Shown: positions 51,898 to 61,395 of the stretch, one piece after another
How positions within the stretch are numbered: position 1 is the stretch's first letter
How the letters are laid out: every line of letters starts with the position of its first letter
Assembly (NCBI GenBank): GCA_951812505.1
Contig: CATOSI010000002.1
Coordinates: 682,001-746,000 of the forward strand
Direction of reading: 5' to 3'
Length of the DNA stretch: 64,000 nt
Origin: an uncultured Dehalococcoidia bacterium
GTDB lineage: Bacteria > Chloroflexota > Dehalococcoidia > Lucifugimonadales > UBA1123
Program-made: the position numbers and the translations under genes
Notes under the pieces: model-generated
Told to the model about the DNA's origin: nothing
Seen by the model: the letters and a program-made list of their open reading frames with translations, nothing else
Databases searched by the model: none

Positions 51898-52992
51898 ATG
51901 GTAATGACGAGCCCAGGTGTTCAGACAGCGAAGGAGCATGGTGCTCTGTTCCAGTCCGGGGCAGGTCGCCCGGGACCGTGGCGGATAACTTTCGATACGA
52001 ACCCCGACGACTGCAACCTCCACTGCATAATGTGCGAGGATCACTCCCCCTACAGCACTACTCAGAGCGCCCGCAGGGCCGCCGGCCGGCCGAAGCGGCG
52101 CATGGACATCGAACTCCTGCGGCGTGTGCTGGCAGAGTCGAAGGGCACTCCGCTCAGGGAGATCATCCCATCAACGATGGGCGAGCCACTCCTGTACCGC
52201 CACTTCGAGGAGATACTGGACCTCTGCGCGGAGTACGGTGTCATGCTCAATCTCACGACGAATGGCACGTTCCCGCAGAGAGGAGCAAAAGCGTGGGCGG
52301 AAAGAATCGTCCCGGTCACCTCCGACGTCAAGATCTCCTGGAACGGCTCCACCGGGGAGACGCAGGAGAGCGTGATGCTCGGATCGAACTGGAACACGGT
52401 CCTGGATAACACGCGAGCGTTCATAGAGGTCAGGGACGCTCATGCCAATGCTGGCGGCAATCGCTGCCGCGTCACCTTCCAGATGACATTCATGGAGATA
52501 AACTTCAGCGAACTGCCCGGCATCGTCGGGCTCGCCGCGGAAATGGGAGTCGACCGGGTCAAGGGCCATCACCTCTGGGTTCACTTCAGCCGGATGCAAA
52601 GACAGTCGATGCGTAGGGATCCACAGGCCATAAGGCGTTGGAACGAGATCGTTGATGCCGCATACCGGGCCGCAGAGCGCCACAGATTGCCGAATGGTCA
52701 TAGGGTGCAGTTGGACAATATATTCAGCTTGGACGAATCAGACGAGGGTGAAATCGCCGCCGGAGCGGAGTGCCCATTCCTCGGGCAGGAGGCATGGGTG
52801 GCGTCGGACGGCCGGTTCAACCCGTGCTGCGCTCCCGACGCGCTCCGGCGTACTCTCGGATACTTTGGCAACCTGAACGAGACCGGCCTCTACGACATTT
52901 GGGAGGGAGCGGCGTACAAAGATCTCCGGGCGAACTACATGGGCAACGCCCTCTGCCGGGGCTGCAACATGCGAAGGCCGGCCGGCTCATGA
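51898..52992 (+). CDS. Radical SAM enzyme with C-terminal Cys cluster
   Basis: 364 residues. The radical SAM cluster motif is C39-N-L-H-C43-I-M-C46. Later blocks are STMGEPLLYRHFEEI and LNLTTNGT. The C-terminus has further Cys (ECPFLG, NPCCAPD, CRGCNM), fitting a SPASM-like auxiliary cluster. Such enzymes modify peptides, sugars or lipids by radical chemistry. It starts 1 nt after the GT4 stop and overlaps the next gene by 4 nt. The substrate is unknown; no peptide precursor is seen nearby, which favours a sugar or lipid. Confidence 0.85.
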   Translation: MVMTSPGVQTAKEHGALFQSGAGRPGPWRITFDTNPDDCNLHCIMCEDHSPYSTTQSARRAAGRPKRRMDIELLRRVLAESKGTPLREIIPSTMGEPLLYRHFEEILDLCAEYGVMLNLTTNGTFPQRGAKAWAERIVPVTSDVKISWNGSTGETQESVMLGSNWNTVLDNTRAFIEVRDAHANAGGNRCRVTFQMTFMEINFSELPGIVGLAAEMGVDRVKGHHLWVHFSRMQRQSMRRDPQAIRRWNEIVDAAYRAAERHRLPNGHRVQLDNIFSLDESDEGEIAAGAECPFLGQEAWVASDGRFNPCCAPDALRRTLGYFGNLNETGLYDIWEGAAYKDLRANYMGNALCRGCNMRRPAGS

Positions 52993-54686
52993 CAGATCAA
53001 TGGCGAAAGTACGCGATTTCAGGGGACTCTACGCACCATCTCCTCAATGGGGAGCCCGCATATGTCGCCCGGTTTCACGAGGCGCTCAAGTTCCACGAGC
53101 CGGGCCTTGCCCCAGTCATAGACGATTCCGGGGCGTTTCACATCACTCCCGATGGTCTTCCCGCCTATGGCTCACGTTATGTGCGAACCTTCGGGTTCTA
53201 CGACGGACGCGCCGCGGTGCAGTCGGAGGAGGGGTGGTTCCACATCCTGCCGGACGGAGATCCACTGTACGAAGGCCGGTTCGCCTGGTGCGGTAACTTC
53301 CAGGAGGGCCGCTGCCCGGTGCGCCAGGATGACGGGCTGTACTTCCACATCGACCCGGACGGCTCCCCGCTGTACGGGGAGAGATACTCCTATGCGGGCG
53401 ACTTCAGGGACGGCATCGCCGTGGTGCAGCGCTGCGACGGGATGCACACGCACATAGACACGACCGGCGTTCAGGTCCACGGGCGCTGGTTCACTGACCT
53501 GGACGTGTTTCATAAGGGGTTCGCGCGGGCCTGCGACCCGGACGGCTGGCACCACGTAAACATGTGTGGAGAGCCACTGTACTCCAGACGATTCAAGCAC
53601 GTAGAGCCCTTCTACAACAGGCAGGCGCGTGTCGAAGAGTTCTCAGGCGCGCTGTCGGTGATCGACGAGTCAGGGCGGACCCTGCTGGAGCTCAGAAGAC
53701 CGGTTCAGTCTGAGATGGAGATTCTATCGGGCGAAATGGTCGGTCTGTGGCGGACACAGGTGATACGCGCCGCGGTCGAACTGGGCGTTCTCGAGACGCT
53801 GCCCGCGCCGGTAGCAGAGTTAGAAACCGGCGTCCTCCCCGGTCTTGCCCCTGGGACAGGTCGAAGACTGGCAAGCGCCCTCGTGGAGCTCGGGCTGGTG
53901 AGCGTGGATTCGGTGGGAGTCTGTCGTCCGACTGACCGGGGCCGGTATCTCACCCGCAGTCATCCCCTGTCTCTTGCGGACGCCGCGCTCCACTGGGGAA
54001 AGGAGTCGTACGCAGCCTGGTCGGGGATCATGGAGGCGCTGCAAACAGGTGAATCCTCGTTCCCAGCGAAGTCCGGCGCGAGCTTCTTCGAGTGGGTCGG
54101 CGGGGAGCCGGACCGTCTGGAGTCCTACCAGCGGGCAATGGCGACCTACGCCAGGCACGACTACGCGTCGCTATCCGATGTCGTGGACTTCTCGAATCAT
54201 GAGAGCGTGCTGGACGCCGGGGGCGGTATGGGTGAACTTGCCTTCGCGCTTCTACGCTCCTGCCCGGGCCTGACCGGGACCGTGCTGGATATGCCGGAGG
54301 TCGTGGAGTTGGCGTCGATCCCGAACGATCTGAACGAACGCTGCCGCTTCGTCGGCGGTGATCTATTCCAGAAGTGGCCGGTGCGTTCGGACGCTGTCAT
54401 TCTTGCCAGAGTTCTTCACGACTGGCCCGACGCGGATGCCCTCCGAATCCTGAAGAGAGCACGAGAGGCAGTGGACCGGAACGGCACGTTATATGTGGTA
54501 GAGATGCTGCTTGACGAGGGTAAAGGCACGGGCAGTCTGCTGGACCTGCACATGCTGGTGATGACCGGGGGCCGTGAACGCGCCTTGGAGCAGTTCGCCG
54601 ACCTGCTGACCAACGCCGGGTTCGAGATGATCGATGTCCTGCCCACCGCTTCAGTCAGCTCGGTAATCCGCGCGAGGGCGGTATGA
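52989..54686 (+). CDS. WG-repeat protein fused to SAM-dependent O-methyltransferase
   Basis: 565 residues from ATG 52989 (ATGA overlap). The first 235 residues are WG/KWG-type repeats, with units such as HILPDGDPLYEGRFAWCGNF and FHIDPDGSPLYGERYSYAGD about 43 residues apart. From about 245 a helical dimerisation and winged-helix domain (WRTQVIRAAVELGVLETL) leads into a class I methyltransferase with SAM motif VLDAGGGMGELAF (407-419) and ARVLHDWPD, as in hydroxyindole-type O-methyltransferases. The repeats may bind a partner or glycan. The fusion is unusual. It is coupled to the radical SAM gene and to the phosphatase gene. Confidence 0.85.
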   Translation: MTDQWRKYAISGDSTHHLLNGEPAYVARFHEALKFHEPGLAPVIDDSGAFHITPDGLPAYGSRYVRTFGFYDGRAAVQSEEGWFHILPDGDPLYEGRFAWCGNFQEGRCPVRQDDGLYFHIDPDGSPLYGERYSYAGDFRDGIAVVQRCDGMHTHIDTTGVQVHGRWFTDLDVFHKGFARACDPDGWHHVNMCGEPLYSRRFKHVEPFYNRQARVEEFSGALSVIDESGRTLLELRRPVQSEMEILSGEMVGLWRTQVIRAAVELGVLETLPAPVAELETGVLPGLAPGTGRRLASALVELGLVSVDSVGVCRPTDRGRYLTRSHPLSLADAALHWGKESYAAWSGIMEALQTGESSFPAKSGASFFEWVGGEPDRLESYQRAMATYARHDYASLSDVVDFSNHESVLDAGGGMGELAFALLRSCPGLTGTVLDMPEVVELASIPNDLNERCRFVGGDLFQKWPVRSDAVILARVLHDWPDADALRILKRAREAVDRNGTLYVVEMLLDEGKGTGSLLDLHMLVMTGGRERALEQFADLLTNAGFEMIDVLPTASVSSVIRARAV

Positions 54687-55351
54687 TCCTGCCGGACCCG
54701 GTGGACTCGGTTGTACAGCGGCTGGCTGCGGTTCCCGACGACAGCGCTGCGGCCATAGTGATTAGACATGCCGAGCGCGAGGAGATTCCTCCGGGCGACT
54801 TCGGCGTGGACGTTCCTCTCACCGAGGGCGGTCTCGCCCAGGCCGATAGACTGGGATCACTGCTCTCAGACCAGGGAGTGGTCTGCGTGGTGTCGAGCCC
54901 TGTTCCGCGCTGCGTCGAGACGGCGGCCGCAATACTATATGGGGCAGACTCCGCGGTAAGGCCCGCACTTGACCGGAGACTCGGAGACCCAGGGCCTTTC
55001 GTCGTTGAGCCGGCGGTCGCCGGCGCCCTCTTCCTTGAAACCGACATACTGGATGTGGTTCGCCTGCAGCTGTCCGGCGAGAAGCCTCCTGTCGGAATGA
55101 GAAAGACCTCTGAAGGGGTAGGCCTTCTGTTGGACGCTGCAAACGACGCCATGCGGTCGGGCTCACATCTGAACGTTCTGGTCACGCATGACGCCATACT
55201 CGCCGTCCTGGTCGCCCACCTGTACAGCGTTCAGATAGATGAGATCACCTGGCCCGGCTATCTTGACGGGCTGGTACTATGGCAGGATGCTGATGTCCTT
55301 AGCTTCAGCTGGAGAGGACTCGAGCTGGGTTCTAATCCAATCCGCGGTTAA
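54683..55351 (+). CDS. Histidine phosphatase family protein
   Basis: 222 residues, ATG 54683 overlapping the previous stop by 4 nt. The catalytic motif IRHAERE (Arg28, His29) and the second His169 in VTHDA define the phosphoglycerate-mutase-like superfamily. The insert between them (LFLETDILDVV) is the variable cap. It removes phosphate from a small molecule, perhaps a sugar phosphate made in this pathway. Its last 75 bp overlap the epimerase gene on the other strand. Confidence 0.85.
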   Translation: MILPDPVDSVVQRLAAVPDDSAAAIVIRHAEREEIPPGDFGVDVPLTEGGLAQADRLGSLLSDQGVVCVVSSPVPRCVETAAAILYGADSAVRPALDRRLGDPGPFVVEPAVAGALFLETDILDVVRLQLSGEKPPVGMRKTSEGVGLLLDAANDAMRSGSHLNVLVTHDAILAVLVAHLYSVQIDEITWPGYLDGLVLWQDADVLSFSWRGLELGSNPIRG

Positions 55352-56302
55352 TGTTATAGCCTCCACCGGCGTTGTCCTCGGGGAGTAGCCGAGCATCGCC
55401 CGTGCCTTCTCGATGCTGAACGCCTCTCTCTGTCCCTTTTCACCGGGTCTGTAACCAACCTTCTCAATCGGGACCGGCACTCCGGCAACTTCTCTGCAGA
55501 TCGCCGCAAGTTTCTCGATAGAATACTCCTGGCCACTGCCGGCGTAGAACTTGTGACCCACTACCATCTCCTCCGGGGCCCGGATAGCCAGCATCCACGC
55601 TTCCACCACGTCGTCGATGTACGCGACATCGCGGGTCTGACTGCCTCCTTCTACCACGATGGGCTTGCCCTTGAGCGCCCTCCAAAGCCACTTGTATATG
55701 AACACCTCCCGGCGCATGTCGGGGCCGACCACGACGCCTGTACCGATGACTATCGACGGCAGGCCGTAGCTCCTGCGCCATGTCCAGATCGCCATCTCGG
55801 CGGCAGCCTTGGAAAAGCCGTAGGGATTGTGGGGCGTGAGCGGGTGCCGCTCGTCCAGCGGAAGATAGTGGGCACGTCCAAGCTCGTTGCCGGAGCCGGC
55901 ATAGAGAAACTTAGACACGCAGTCCGCGTGCCTTACGGCCTCCAGCAGTTCCACGGTTCCCAGAACGTTCTGCATGACGGTGTGGCGGGGGGAGTCGAAG
56001 GCCATGGGAGTGTCGGCCTGGGCGGCCATATGAACGACGATCGAGTGTCCCTCTACGTCGGACGGCTGAATGTCCTGGACGCTCTTCCACAGGTATTGGA
56101 AGCTGGAATGGCGCAGCTCCCTGGATAGAAGCGAGGCACTCGCCGGAGGCGTGATGTCCAGGCCGGTAACTCTGTAACCCTCACGAAGCAGGGCTCCTGT
56201 GAGATTGGAGCCTCCAAATCCCGCGGCGCCGGTGACAAGTACCTTCCGCTGGATGTCTCCGTTAACGAATTGCGAATGTTGGTCAATATGAGGTGTCATC
56301 AA
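55277..56302 (-). CDS. NAD-dependent epimerase/dehydratase (extended SDR)
   Basis: 341 residues. The Rossmann nucleotide motif is TGAAGFGGSNL (24-34). The catalytic Tyr161-x3-Lys165 is in YGFSKAAAEM, and the acidic LDITP near 49 favours NAD. Family members convert nucleotide sugars (for example UDP-glucose 4-epimerases). The substrate cannot be told. It is convergent with the phosphatase gene and probably supplies a nucleotide sugar to the GT4 enzyme. Confidence 0.85.
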   Translation of the reverse strand: MMTPHIDQHSQFVNGDIQRKVLVTGAAGFGGSNLTGALLREGYRVTGLDITPPASASLLSRELRHSSFQYLWKSVQDIQPSDVEGHSIVVHMAAQADTPMAFDSPRHTVMQNVLGTVELLEAVRHADCVSKFLYAGSGNELGRAHYLPLDERHPLTPHNPYGFSKAAAEMAIWTWRRSYGLPSIVIGTGVVVGPDMRREVFIYKWLWRALKGKPIVVEGGSQTRDVAYIDDVVEAWMLAIRAPEEMVVGHKFYAGSGQEYSIEKLAAICREVAGVPVPIEKVGYRPGEKGQREAFSIEKARAMLGYSPRTTPVEAITLTADWIRTQLESSPAEAKDISILP

Positions 56303-56980
56303 GTATGCTGGTCCTCAAAGTGACGGTGTCTGCTTGTCTTCAACAATGTGTCGGAGCTTTCCGGAAAGCTCGTCATGCCCGCGAGCGACGCCGAATCGGT
56401 TTCGGATTCAGGGCCGAAAGAGTATATCACGGCGAGCAGCGTGGACCCTTACAACTGTCCCTGATCGAGAGGGCTACAGCACGAGGACCAGATATTCCCT
56501 TCGCTGCGCAGCCGTTCTCGGCGTCAATGGATGCAGGTCTGAAGTGTTCTGGAGTCACGTGAACCCGCAGTGCTGATCGAATGAAGAAATCGGTTTCAGA
56601 TTGCATCGCAACTACAGAGGGACCCGACGTGGGTATAATGGCCTTGCAGGATCGGGGTCCTGATCGCCTGCACCAGACAAGCTGCCCCAAATGTCCCGAC
56701 GACACACTGAAATTCGCCGATGGCGCGAATTGTCGTGCATAGCAGGTTCATAGACGACCGTCTCTTGGATACACAATTGTCTCGACTGAAACTGTATGAT
56801 CTTGACAATCAATGGCTTCGTGATCAGATTCCCGACATCCTCTCCGCCGTAGCTTTGGTTATCGCGTAGCCAGTTTGACTTGTCCCGGCATCGTTAGGCC
56901 AGCCGAGTTCTATGAGTTCGTCCGTCGTGCCTAGACAACCTCAAAGGCGGTCCGCGTCAGTTCAAGCGCTGTCATCTGAC
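56303..56980. other. Intergenic region between epimerase and integrase
   Basis: About 680 bp without a clear gene. One 49-codon frame (ATG 56720 to TAG 56869, starting MARIVVHSRFIDDRLLD) has protein-like composition but no ribosome site. A tRNA or att-like repeat was looked for because the integrase ends at 56981; none was recognised. Confidence 0.4.
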
Positions 56981-58165
56981 TCATTCCACAAAGTCCGCCC
57001 ACTGTTGCATAAGCCCGCGCCGACTCTCGAAATAGTCGGTTCTCCGATAAGCCAACTCTGCCGCCGAGCCTTCGACATGCGCAAGCGCGAATTCACAGAT
57101 TTCGCGCGGATACTGGGTACACTCAGCCGCCCAGTCCCGAAAAGAGCTTCGTAGGCCGTGGGGTGTCCCGCCGATCTGCAATTCGCGGAATAGCTTCGAT
57201 AGAGTGTTGTCGCTCAACTGCTTGCCCCTAGCCGACGGGAATAGCAGTTGAGAGTCATCCGCATATTCTATGGCGTTTTTCAGGACTTCAATAGCACGGT
57301 CACATAGTGGAACGCGATGCTCGCGTCCTGACTTCATTCGACTGCTTGGAATCGTCCATACATCCCCATCAATCTCATCCCAAGTTGCGCCCCGAACCTC
57401 ACCGCTTCGGGAAGCCGTGAGAGCCAGAAACTCTATCGCTAACTTCGTAACCTCATAGGCTTCCGAGTCTCGGATTGTCTTCAACGCGCTGGATACTTCC
57501 GCATATGGGAGCGCGCGGAAGTGCTCTCGAAGGCTGGGCGTTTGGGGAAGTACCGCGCTTACGACTTCTCCCGCCGGATTCGTACTGCGGTAACCGTGGG
57601 CCACAGCCCATTTCATCACCGCGTTGACATATTGCTGAACCTTCTGGGCCGTCTCGCGCTTCTCCCATATTGGCGACAGGACAGACAGAACGTCAGCAGT
57701 GCGGATGTCTGACACTGGCATCTTGCCAATTCGAGGATAGACGTATTTTGCAAGTCTAGCGCGCCAAATTGCCTCTGTCCTACTGCCGGGCTTCCAACTC
57801 TTAACGCGGAAAGCAATTACTCTATCAGCAGCTTGCTCAAAGGTCGGCATTGACGCCTCGCGCTTGCGTTCCACTCTTGGATCGACCCCGCGCCGTACAG
57901 TACGGGCATTTACGAGTGCCTGCTGTCGTGCTTCGGCTAGGGTTACCAATGGGTAACTGCCGAGGCCGAGATTAACCGGCTTGCCCCTCAGGCGTACTCT
58001 CTGAGAGAATGACTTTGAGAAGCCGCCTGCGGACATGGGTTTGACAAGTAGGCTCAGGCCATGACCGCCTCGCCCATCTCCGTATCTTCCAGGCCGCTTC
58101 ACCGTGCGGATGAAGGACGCTGATAGACGCTTAGGCCGTTCCAATAATATCACCTCAGTTATCAC
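56981..58165 (-). CDS. P4-type tyrosine integrase
   Basis: 394 residues starting at GTG 58165, or at TTG 58144 where GAGGTG lies upstream. The N-terminal arm-binding domain is of the DUF4102 kind (GKPVNLGLGSYPLVTLAEAR). The core-binding domain spans about 108-200. The catalytic domain has SRSGEVRGATWDEI (first Arg), HGLRSSFRDW (His-x-x-Arg), ALAHVEG, and Tyr in YRRTDYFESRR. Such integrases insert genomic islands, often at tRNA genes. No tRNA is visible beside it and no other island genes follow directly, so the island it served may be the defence region to the left, or may have been lost. Confidence 0.88.
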   Translation of the reverse strand: MITEVILLERPKRLSASFIRTVKRPGRYGDGRGGHGLSLLVKPMSAGGFSKSFSQRVRLRGKPVNLGLGSYPLVTLAEARQQALVNARTVRRGVDPRVERKREASMPTFEQAADRVIAFRVKSWKPGSRTEAIWRARLAKYVYPRIGKMPVSDIRTADVLSVLSPIWEKRETAQKVQQYVNAVMKWAVAHGYRSTNPAGEVVSAVLPQTPSLREHFRALPYAEVSSALKTIRDSEAYEVTKLAIEFLALTASRSGEVRGATWDEIDGDVWTIPSSRMKSGREHRVPLCDRAIEVLKNAIEYADDSQLLFPSARGKQLSDNTLSKLFRELQIGGTPHGLRSSFRDWAAECTQYPREICEFALAHVEGSAAELAYRRTDYFESRRGLMQQWADFVE

Positions 58166-58271
58166 TATTTATGTGATATTAAGTGAAACATTCTGAAACG
58201 TCAAGTAACTATATGATAGTCGCTTTCGTCGAAGTTAGCTACGAAATGAAACGGAATGGAATCTCATGGAA

Positions 58272-58309
58272 CGAGCTGAAGAAGCTCGATGGTGCCGACC
58301 TTCGGCACC
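58272..58309 (+). other. Two tandem stem-loops
   Basis: CGAGCT (58272-58277) with AGCTCG (58283-58288), then GGTGCCGA (58291-58298) with TCGGCACC (58302-58309). They lie between the integrase 5' end and the dipeptidase gene. They could be a recombination or regulatory site; no U-run follows. Confidence 0.45.
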
Positions 58310-58381
58310 ACCAGACCCCGCTATGCCCTCTTAGAATTAACATCCACATCTCGACAGCTTGATTCTGACGACTAAAGACTA

Positions 58382-59383
58382 ATGACCAATACCCAACATC
58401 CCAACATCTACACCGAGTCCGTCGTCTTCGACGCTCTCAACGTCAGCAACTGGGACAGCCAGGGAGTATATGACAGCCTGAGCGCGGGTCGGGTTACCGG
58501 CATCAACGCTACCATAGCCATCTGGGAGAACTACCGCGAGACGATGGACAATCTCGCGTCCTGGATCCACAGGTTCGAGACGCAGTCCGATACGCTGGCC
58601 CAGGCGGGCTCGGTATCCGACATACTCCAGGCTAAGGAGCAGGGAAAGACGGCGGTCGTACTCGGATGGCAGAACGCTTCGCCGATAGAGAACGACCTGA
58701 ACCGGCTTGCGCTGTTTCACAAGCTGGGTGTGCGCATCATCCAGATCACGTACAACGAACGCAACCTTGTCGGGAATGGCTGTTACGAACGCAACGACGA
58801 AGGACTCAGCAACTTCGGACAGGACTTAGTCCGCGAGATGAACCGGCTAGGTATGCTAATAGACCTGTCCCACGTTGGAGATCAGACCACCCTGGAAGCC
58901 GCCGAACTGTCTGAACTGCCCGTGGCCTGCACCCATGCCAACGCGCGCGGGTACTTCGACCATCCCAGAAACAAGACCGACGATGCTCTGCGGCTGATAA
59001 CCGAGCGCGGCGGCGTCATTGGCGCGAACGCATTCCCGCCCTTCCTGAGAAACGGGTTCGAGTCAACGCTGACCGACTATGTGGACGCGATAGACGATCT
59101 GGTAGAGAGAGTCGGAATAGACTACGTGGGCATCGGCACGGACTATACCCAGGACCAGCCCAAGGCCTTCTTCGACTGGATATTCTCACAGCAGGGAACG
59201 AAGCTGAGAGACGTCTCGGACGTTTACCCCGAGAACCTTCTGCACCCGGAGGGAATGGAGACTCCGGACAGCCTCTCGAACGTGTCGTCTGAACTCCTTG
59301 ATCGCGGATACACCGCTCAAGACGTATCCAAGGTACTGGGCGGCAACTGGCTCAGACTGTTCAGGCAGGTCTGGGGAAGCTGA
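58382..59383 (+). CDS. Membrane dipeptidase family protein (peptidase M19-like)
   Basis: 333 residues with the TIM-barrel layout of renal dipeptidases. The late metal-site regions are visible: LIDLSHVGDQTT, then VACTHANARGYFDHPRNK, and YVGIGTDYTQD. The first metal motif, normally DGHND, is replaced by FDALN, and the Glu region reads LGWQNASPIEND instead of the usual EGG. It may therefore be a divergent hydrolase with another substrate. The barrel end (VSKVLGGNWLRLF) is typical. A short spacer separates it from the methyltransferase fusion gene. Confidence 0.8.
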   Translation: MTNTQHPNIYTESVVFDALNVSNWDSQGVYDSLSAGRVTGINATIAIWENYRETMDNLASWIHRFETQSDTLAQAGSVSDILQAKEQGKTAVVLGWQNASPIENDLNRLALFHKLGVRIIQITYNERNLVGNGCYERNDEGLSNFGQDLVREMNRLGMLIDLSHVGDQTTLEAAELSELPVACTHANARGYFDHPRNKTDDALRLITERGGVIGANAFPPFLRNGFESTLTDYVDAIDDLVERVGIDYVGIGTDYTQDQPKAFFDWIFSQQGTKLRDVSDVYPENLLHPEGMETPDSLSNVSSELLDRGYTAQDVSKVLGGNWLRLFRQVWGS

Positions 59384-59507
59384 CACTACATTCCGCGCGG
59401 CTTTTCACCCATCCCCGCTATCCCTGACTCCGGCGTAAACCACCTGTCGTCATAGGGGAAGAGCCGGTTGCCAATACAAAAACCTCCAACAGACCAGGAG
59501 ACAGCCG

Positions 59508-60635
59508 ATGAGATCGGACACCGATACTGTTGAATTCTGGAATGATACCTGGTCCACGATGGGCCACACTTTCAGCGATTATGACCAGGCTCTGATGGAT
59601 TGCGCCGGGAATCTCGAGCCGGGACGGGCGCTTGATCTTGGATGCGGGTCGGGAGGAAACGCCGTGTGGCTGGCCGAACGCGGCTGGCAGGTGACAGGGG
59701 TTGACTTCTCTGACGTCGCCATCGAAAAGGCGAGAATCCGGGCAGCCGATAAGCGGGTCGAAGTGGAGTTCGTAGTCTCGGACGCGACCGTCTATAGGCC
59801 CGATGGGCTATACGACCTCATAACGTCCTTCTACATACATCTATGGCCCGAACATCGGGCGCGGATGTTAGCCAATGCAGCTAGGGCCCTGGCTCCAGGG
59901 GGCCGGATTCTATTCGTAAGCCACGACAAGTCGTCACCGCCCTCTGGTTGGAGCCGGAAAGACCTTGAGTCGTTGACCACCCCGGATGAGGTGGCAGCCG
60001 AACTCCCCGGCCTGAGAATAGAGCGAGCCCAAGTTGTAGAAGAGTTTGCAGCTCATGCAGAATGCCGGCCTGGACACGAGGAAACGGAAGACCATGACGA
60101 CCATGAGCCAGACCTTCACTTCCACGGAGCGACCACGGTAGTAATCGGGGTAAAAGACAAGACTGAAAGCCATGTCCCCGACCGCCCCCAGATGCCCGCC
60201 GGCTACGGAGTCGGCGACCCGCAGTACGGCTTCGAGCCCATCCAGTGGTCGTGGGTCGTCGAGCGCATGACCGACGCCCGCAACTACTGGGTAGCCACCA
60301 CCCGCGCGGACGGCAGCCCTCATCTTAGCCCGGTGTGGGGAGTCTGGCACGGCGACGCCTTCCACTTCTTCACCGATGAAGACTCGTTCAAGGCGCGTAA
60401 CATACGCCGCGACCCACGCGCCGTCGTTCACCTCGAAAGCGGGGATGAGGTGGTGGTCATGGAAGGAACGCTTGAATCCGCAGTCGCTACCCCAGACATC
60501 TTATCCGCCTACGAGAGCAAGTACGGTGTCTCTCTTGGACACGAGCCGGAGGGCCTCTATCGCCTAAGACTCAGCAAGGCGCTGGCCTGGCTGGAGTCCG
60601 ATTTCCCCAAGACTGCCACCAGGTGGCGCTTCTGA
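59508..60635 (+). CDS. Methyltransferase fused to PPOX/F420-type flavin-binding domain
   Basis: 375 residues, AGGAG 8 nt before ATG 59508. Residues 1-215 form a class I SAM methyltransferase (ALDLGCGSGGNAVWLAERGW, motif I at 41-50). A His/Asp/Glu-rich linker follows at about 189-206 (GHEETEDHDDHEPDLHFH), which may bind a metal. Residues 235-375 form a split-barrel domain of the pyridoxamine-phosphate oxidase or F420-dependent reductase type (NYWVATTRADGSPHLSPVWG). Both domains are common separately; joined they suggest consecutive steps on one small molecule. The pentapeptide gene starts 7 bp later. Confidence 0.85.
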   Translation: MRSDTDTVEFWNDTWSTMGHTFSDYDQALMDCAGNLEPGRALDLGCGSGGNAVWLAERGWQVTGVDFSDVAIEKARIRAADKRVEVEFVVSDATVYRPDGLYDLITSFYIHLWPEHRARMLANAARALAPGGRILFVSHDKSSPPSGWSRKDLESLTTPDEVAAELPGLRIERAQVVEEFAAHAECRPGHEETEDHDDHEPDLHFHGATTVVIGVKDKTESHVPDRPQMPAGYGVGDPQYGFEPIQWSWVVERMTDARNYWVATTRADGSPHLSPVWGVWHGDAFHFFTDEDSFKARNIRRDPRAVVHLESGDEVVVMEGTLESAVATPDILSAYESKYGVSLGHEPEGLYRLRLSKALAWLESDFPKTATRWRF

Positions 60636-60642
60636 TCACATC

Positions 60643-61395
60643 ATGACCATCTACGAGAACCTGACCATCACGGATGGCGACCGGCTGTACGACATACTGG
60701 ATGAAGATACCGTGTTTCGAGGCTGCGACTTCGACGATGCCGATTTCGAGGGCATAGAGGCTGATGTACTGGTCATCGAGGACTGTACACTCCGACGCGC
60801 CAATCTCTCCAACCTGCTCTGCCACGACCTGCGTCTGAAGGACTCGACCTTGGAGGAAGCCGCGCTGAACAGCATGGAGGCGTACGAGGCGGAGATAACA
60901 GGATGCAGTTTCATGTCCGCGAGGATGCTGAAGGTGAGCCTGAATCTCTCTAAGCTCACGGACTGCGACTTCTCCGGCGCGGACATGGACGGCGCGAACC
61001 TGTTCGGCGCGGACCTCTCCGGTTCCCGCTTCAGGGGCGTTGACCTTTCTACCGCGAGACTCGAAGGCGCGAACCTAGATCGTGCGGACTTCAGCCTGGC
61101 GTCGCTCAGGGAACACAGTTTCAAGGGGCGAAAGCTGGTAGGCGTGAACTTCACTGAGGCCGATCTTGAAGGCTGCGACTTCAGCGATGCGGTGTTCGAA
61201 GGCTGCCACCTGGTCGGCGCGTACATATCCGAGCGCACGAGGTTCGACCGCGCCGACTTGCGAGGGGCGTTCGTGTCAGGCGCCCATCTCGTGAAGGCCA
61301 GTTTGGTAGGCGCGGTCATGCTGCCGTCGCAGGTCAACACAATGGTCTTCGACGGCTTCGGCATAGTCGTCTTTATGGATGATGCGGGCGAATAG
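60643..61395 (+). CDS. Pentapeptide-repeat protein
   Basis: 250 residues almost entirely made of A(D/N)LxG-type five-residue repeats, for example CDFSGADMDGANLFGADLSG and ANLDRADFSLASL. These fold into a right-handed beta helix. Some family members mimic DNA and protect gyrase (Qnr type); most have unknown roles. No signal peptide, so it is likely cytoplasmic. It overlaps the next ORF by 17 nt if the upstream start of that gene is used. Confidence 0.9.
   Translation: MTIYENLTITDGDRLYDILDEDTVFRGCDFDDADFEGIEADVLVIEDCTLRRANLSNLLCHDLRLKDSTLEEAALNSMEAYEAEITGCSFMSARMLKVSLNLSKLTDCDFSGADMDGANLFGADLSGSRFRGVDLSTARLEGANLDRADFSLASLREHSFKGRKLVGVNFTEADLEGCDFSDAVFEGCHLVGAYISERTRFDRADLRGAFVSGAHLVKASLVGAVMLPSQVNTMVFDGFGIVVFMDDAGE

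Noticed and set aside
56303-58381. tRNA gene as integrase attachment site
   Set aside because: No cloverleaf or CCA-type 3' end recognised on either side of the integrase.
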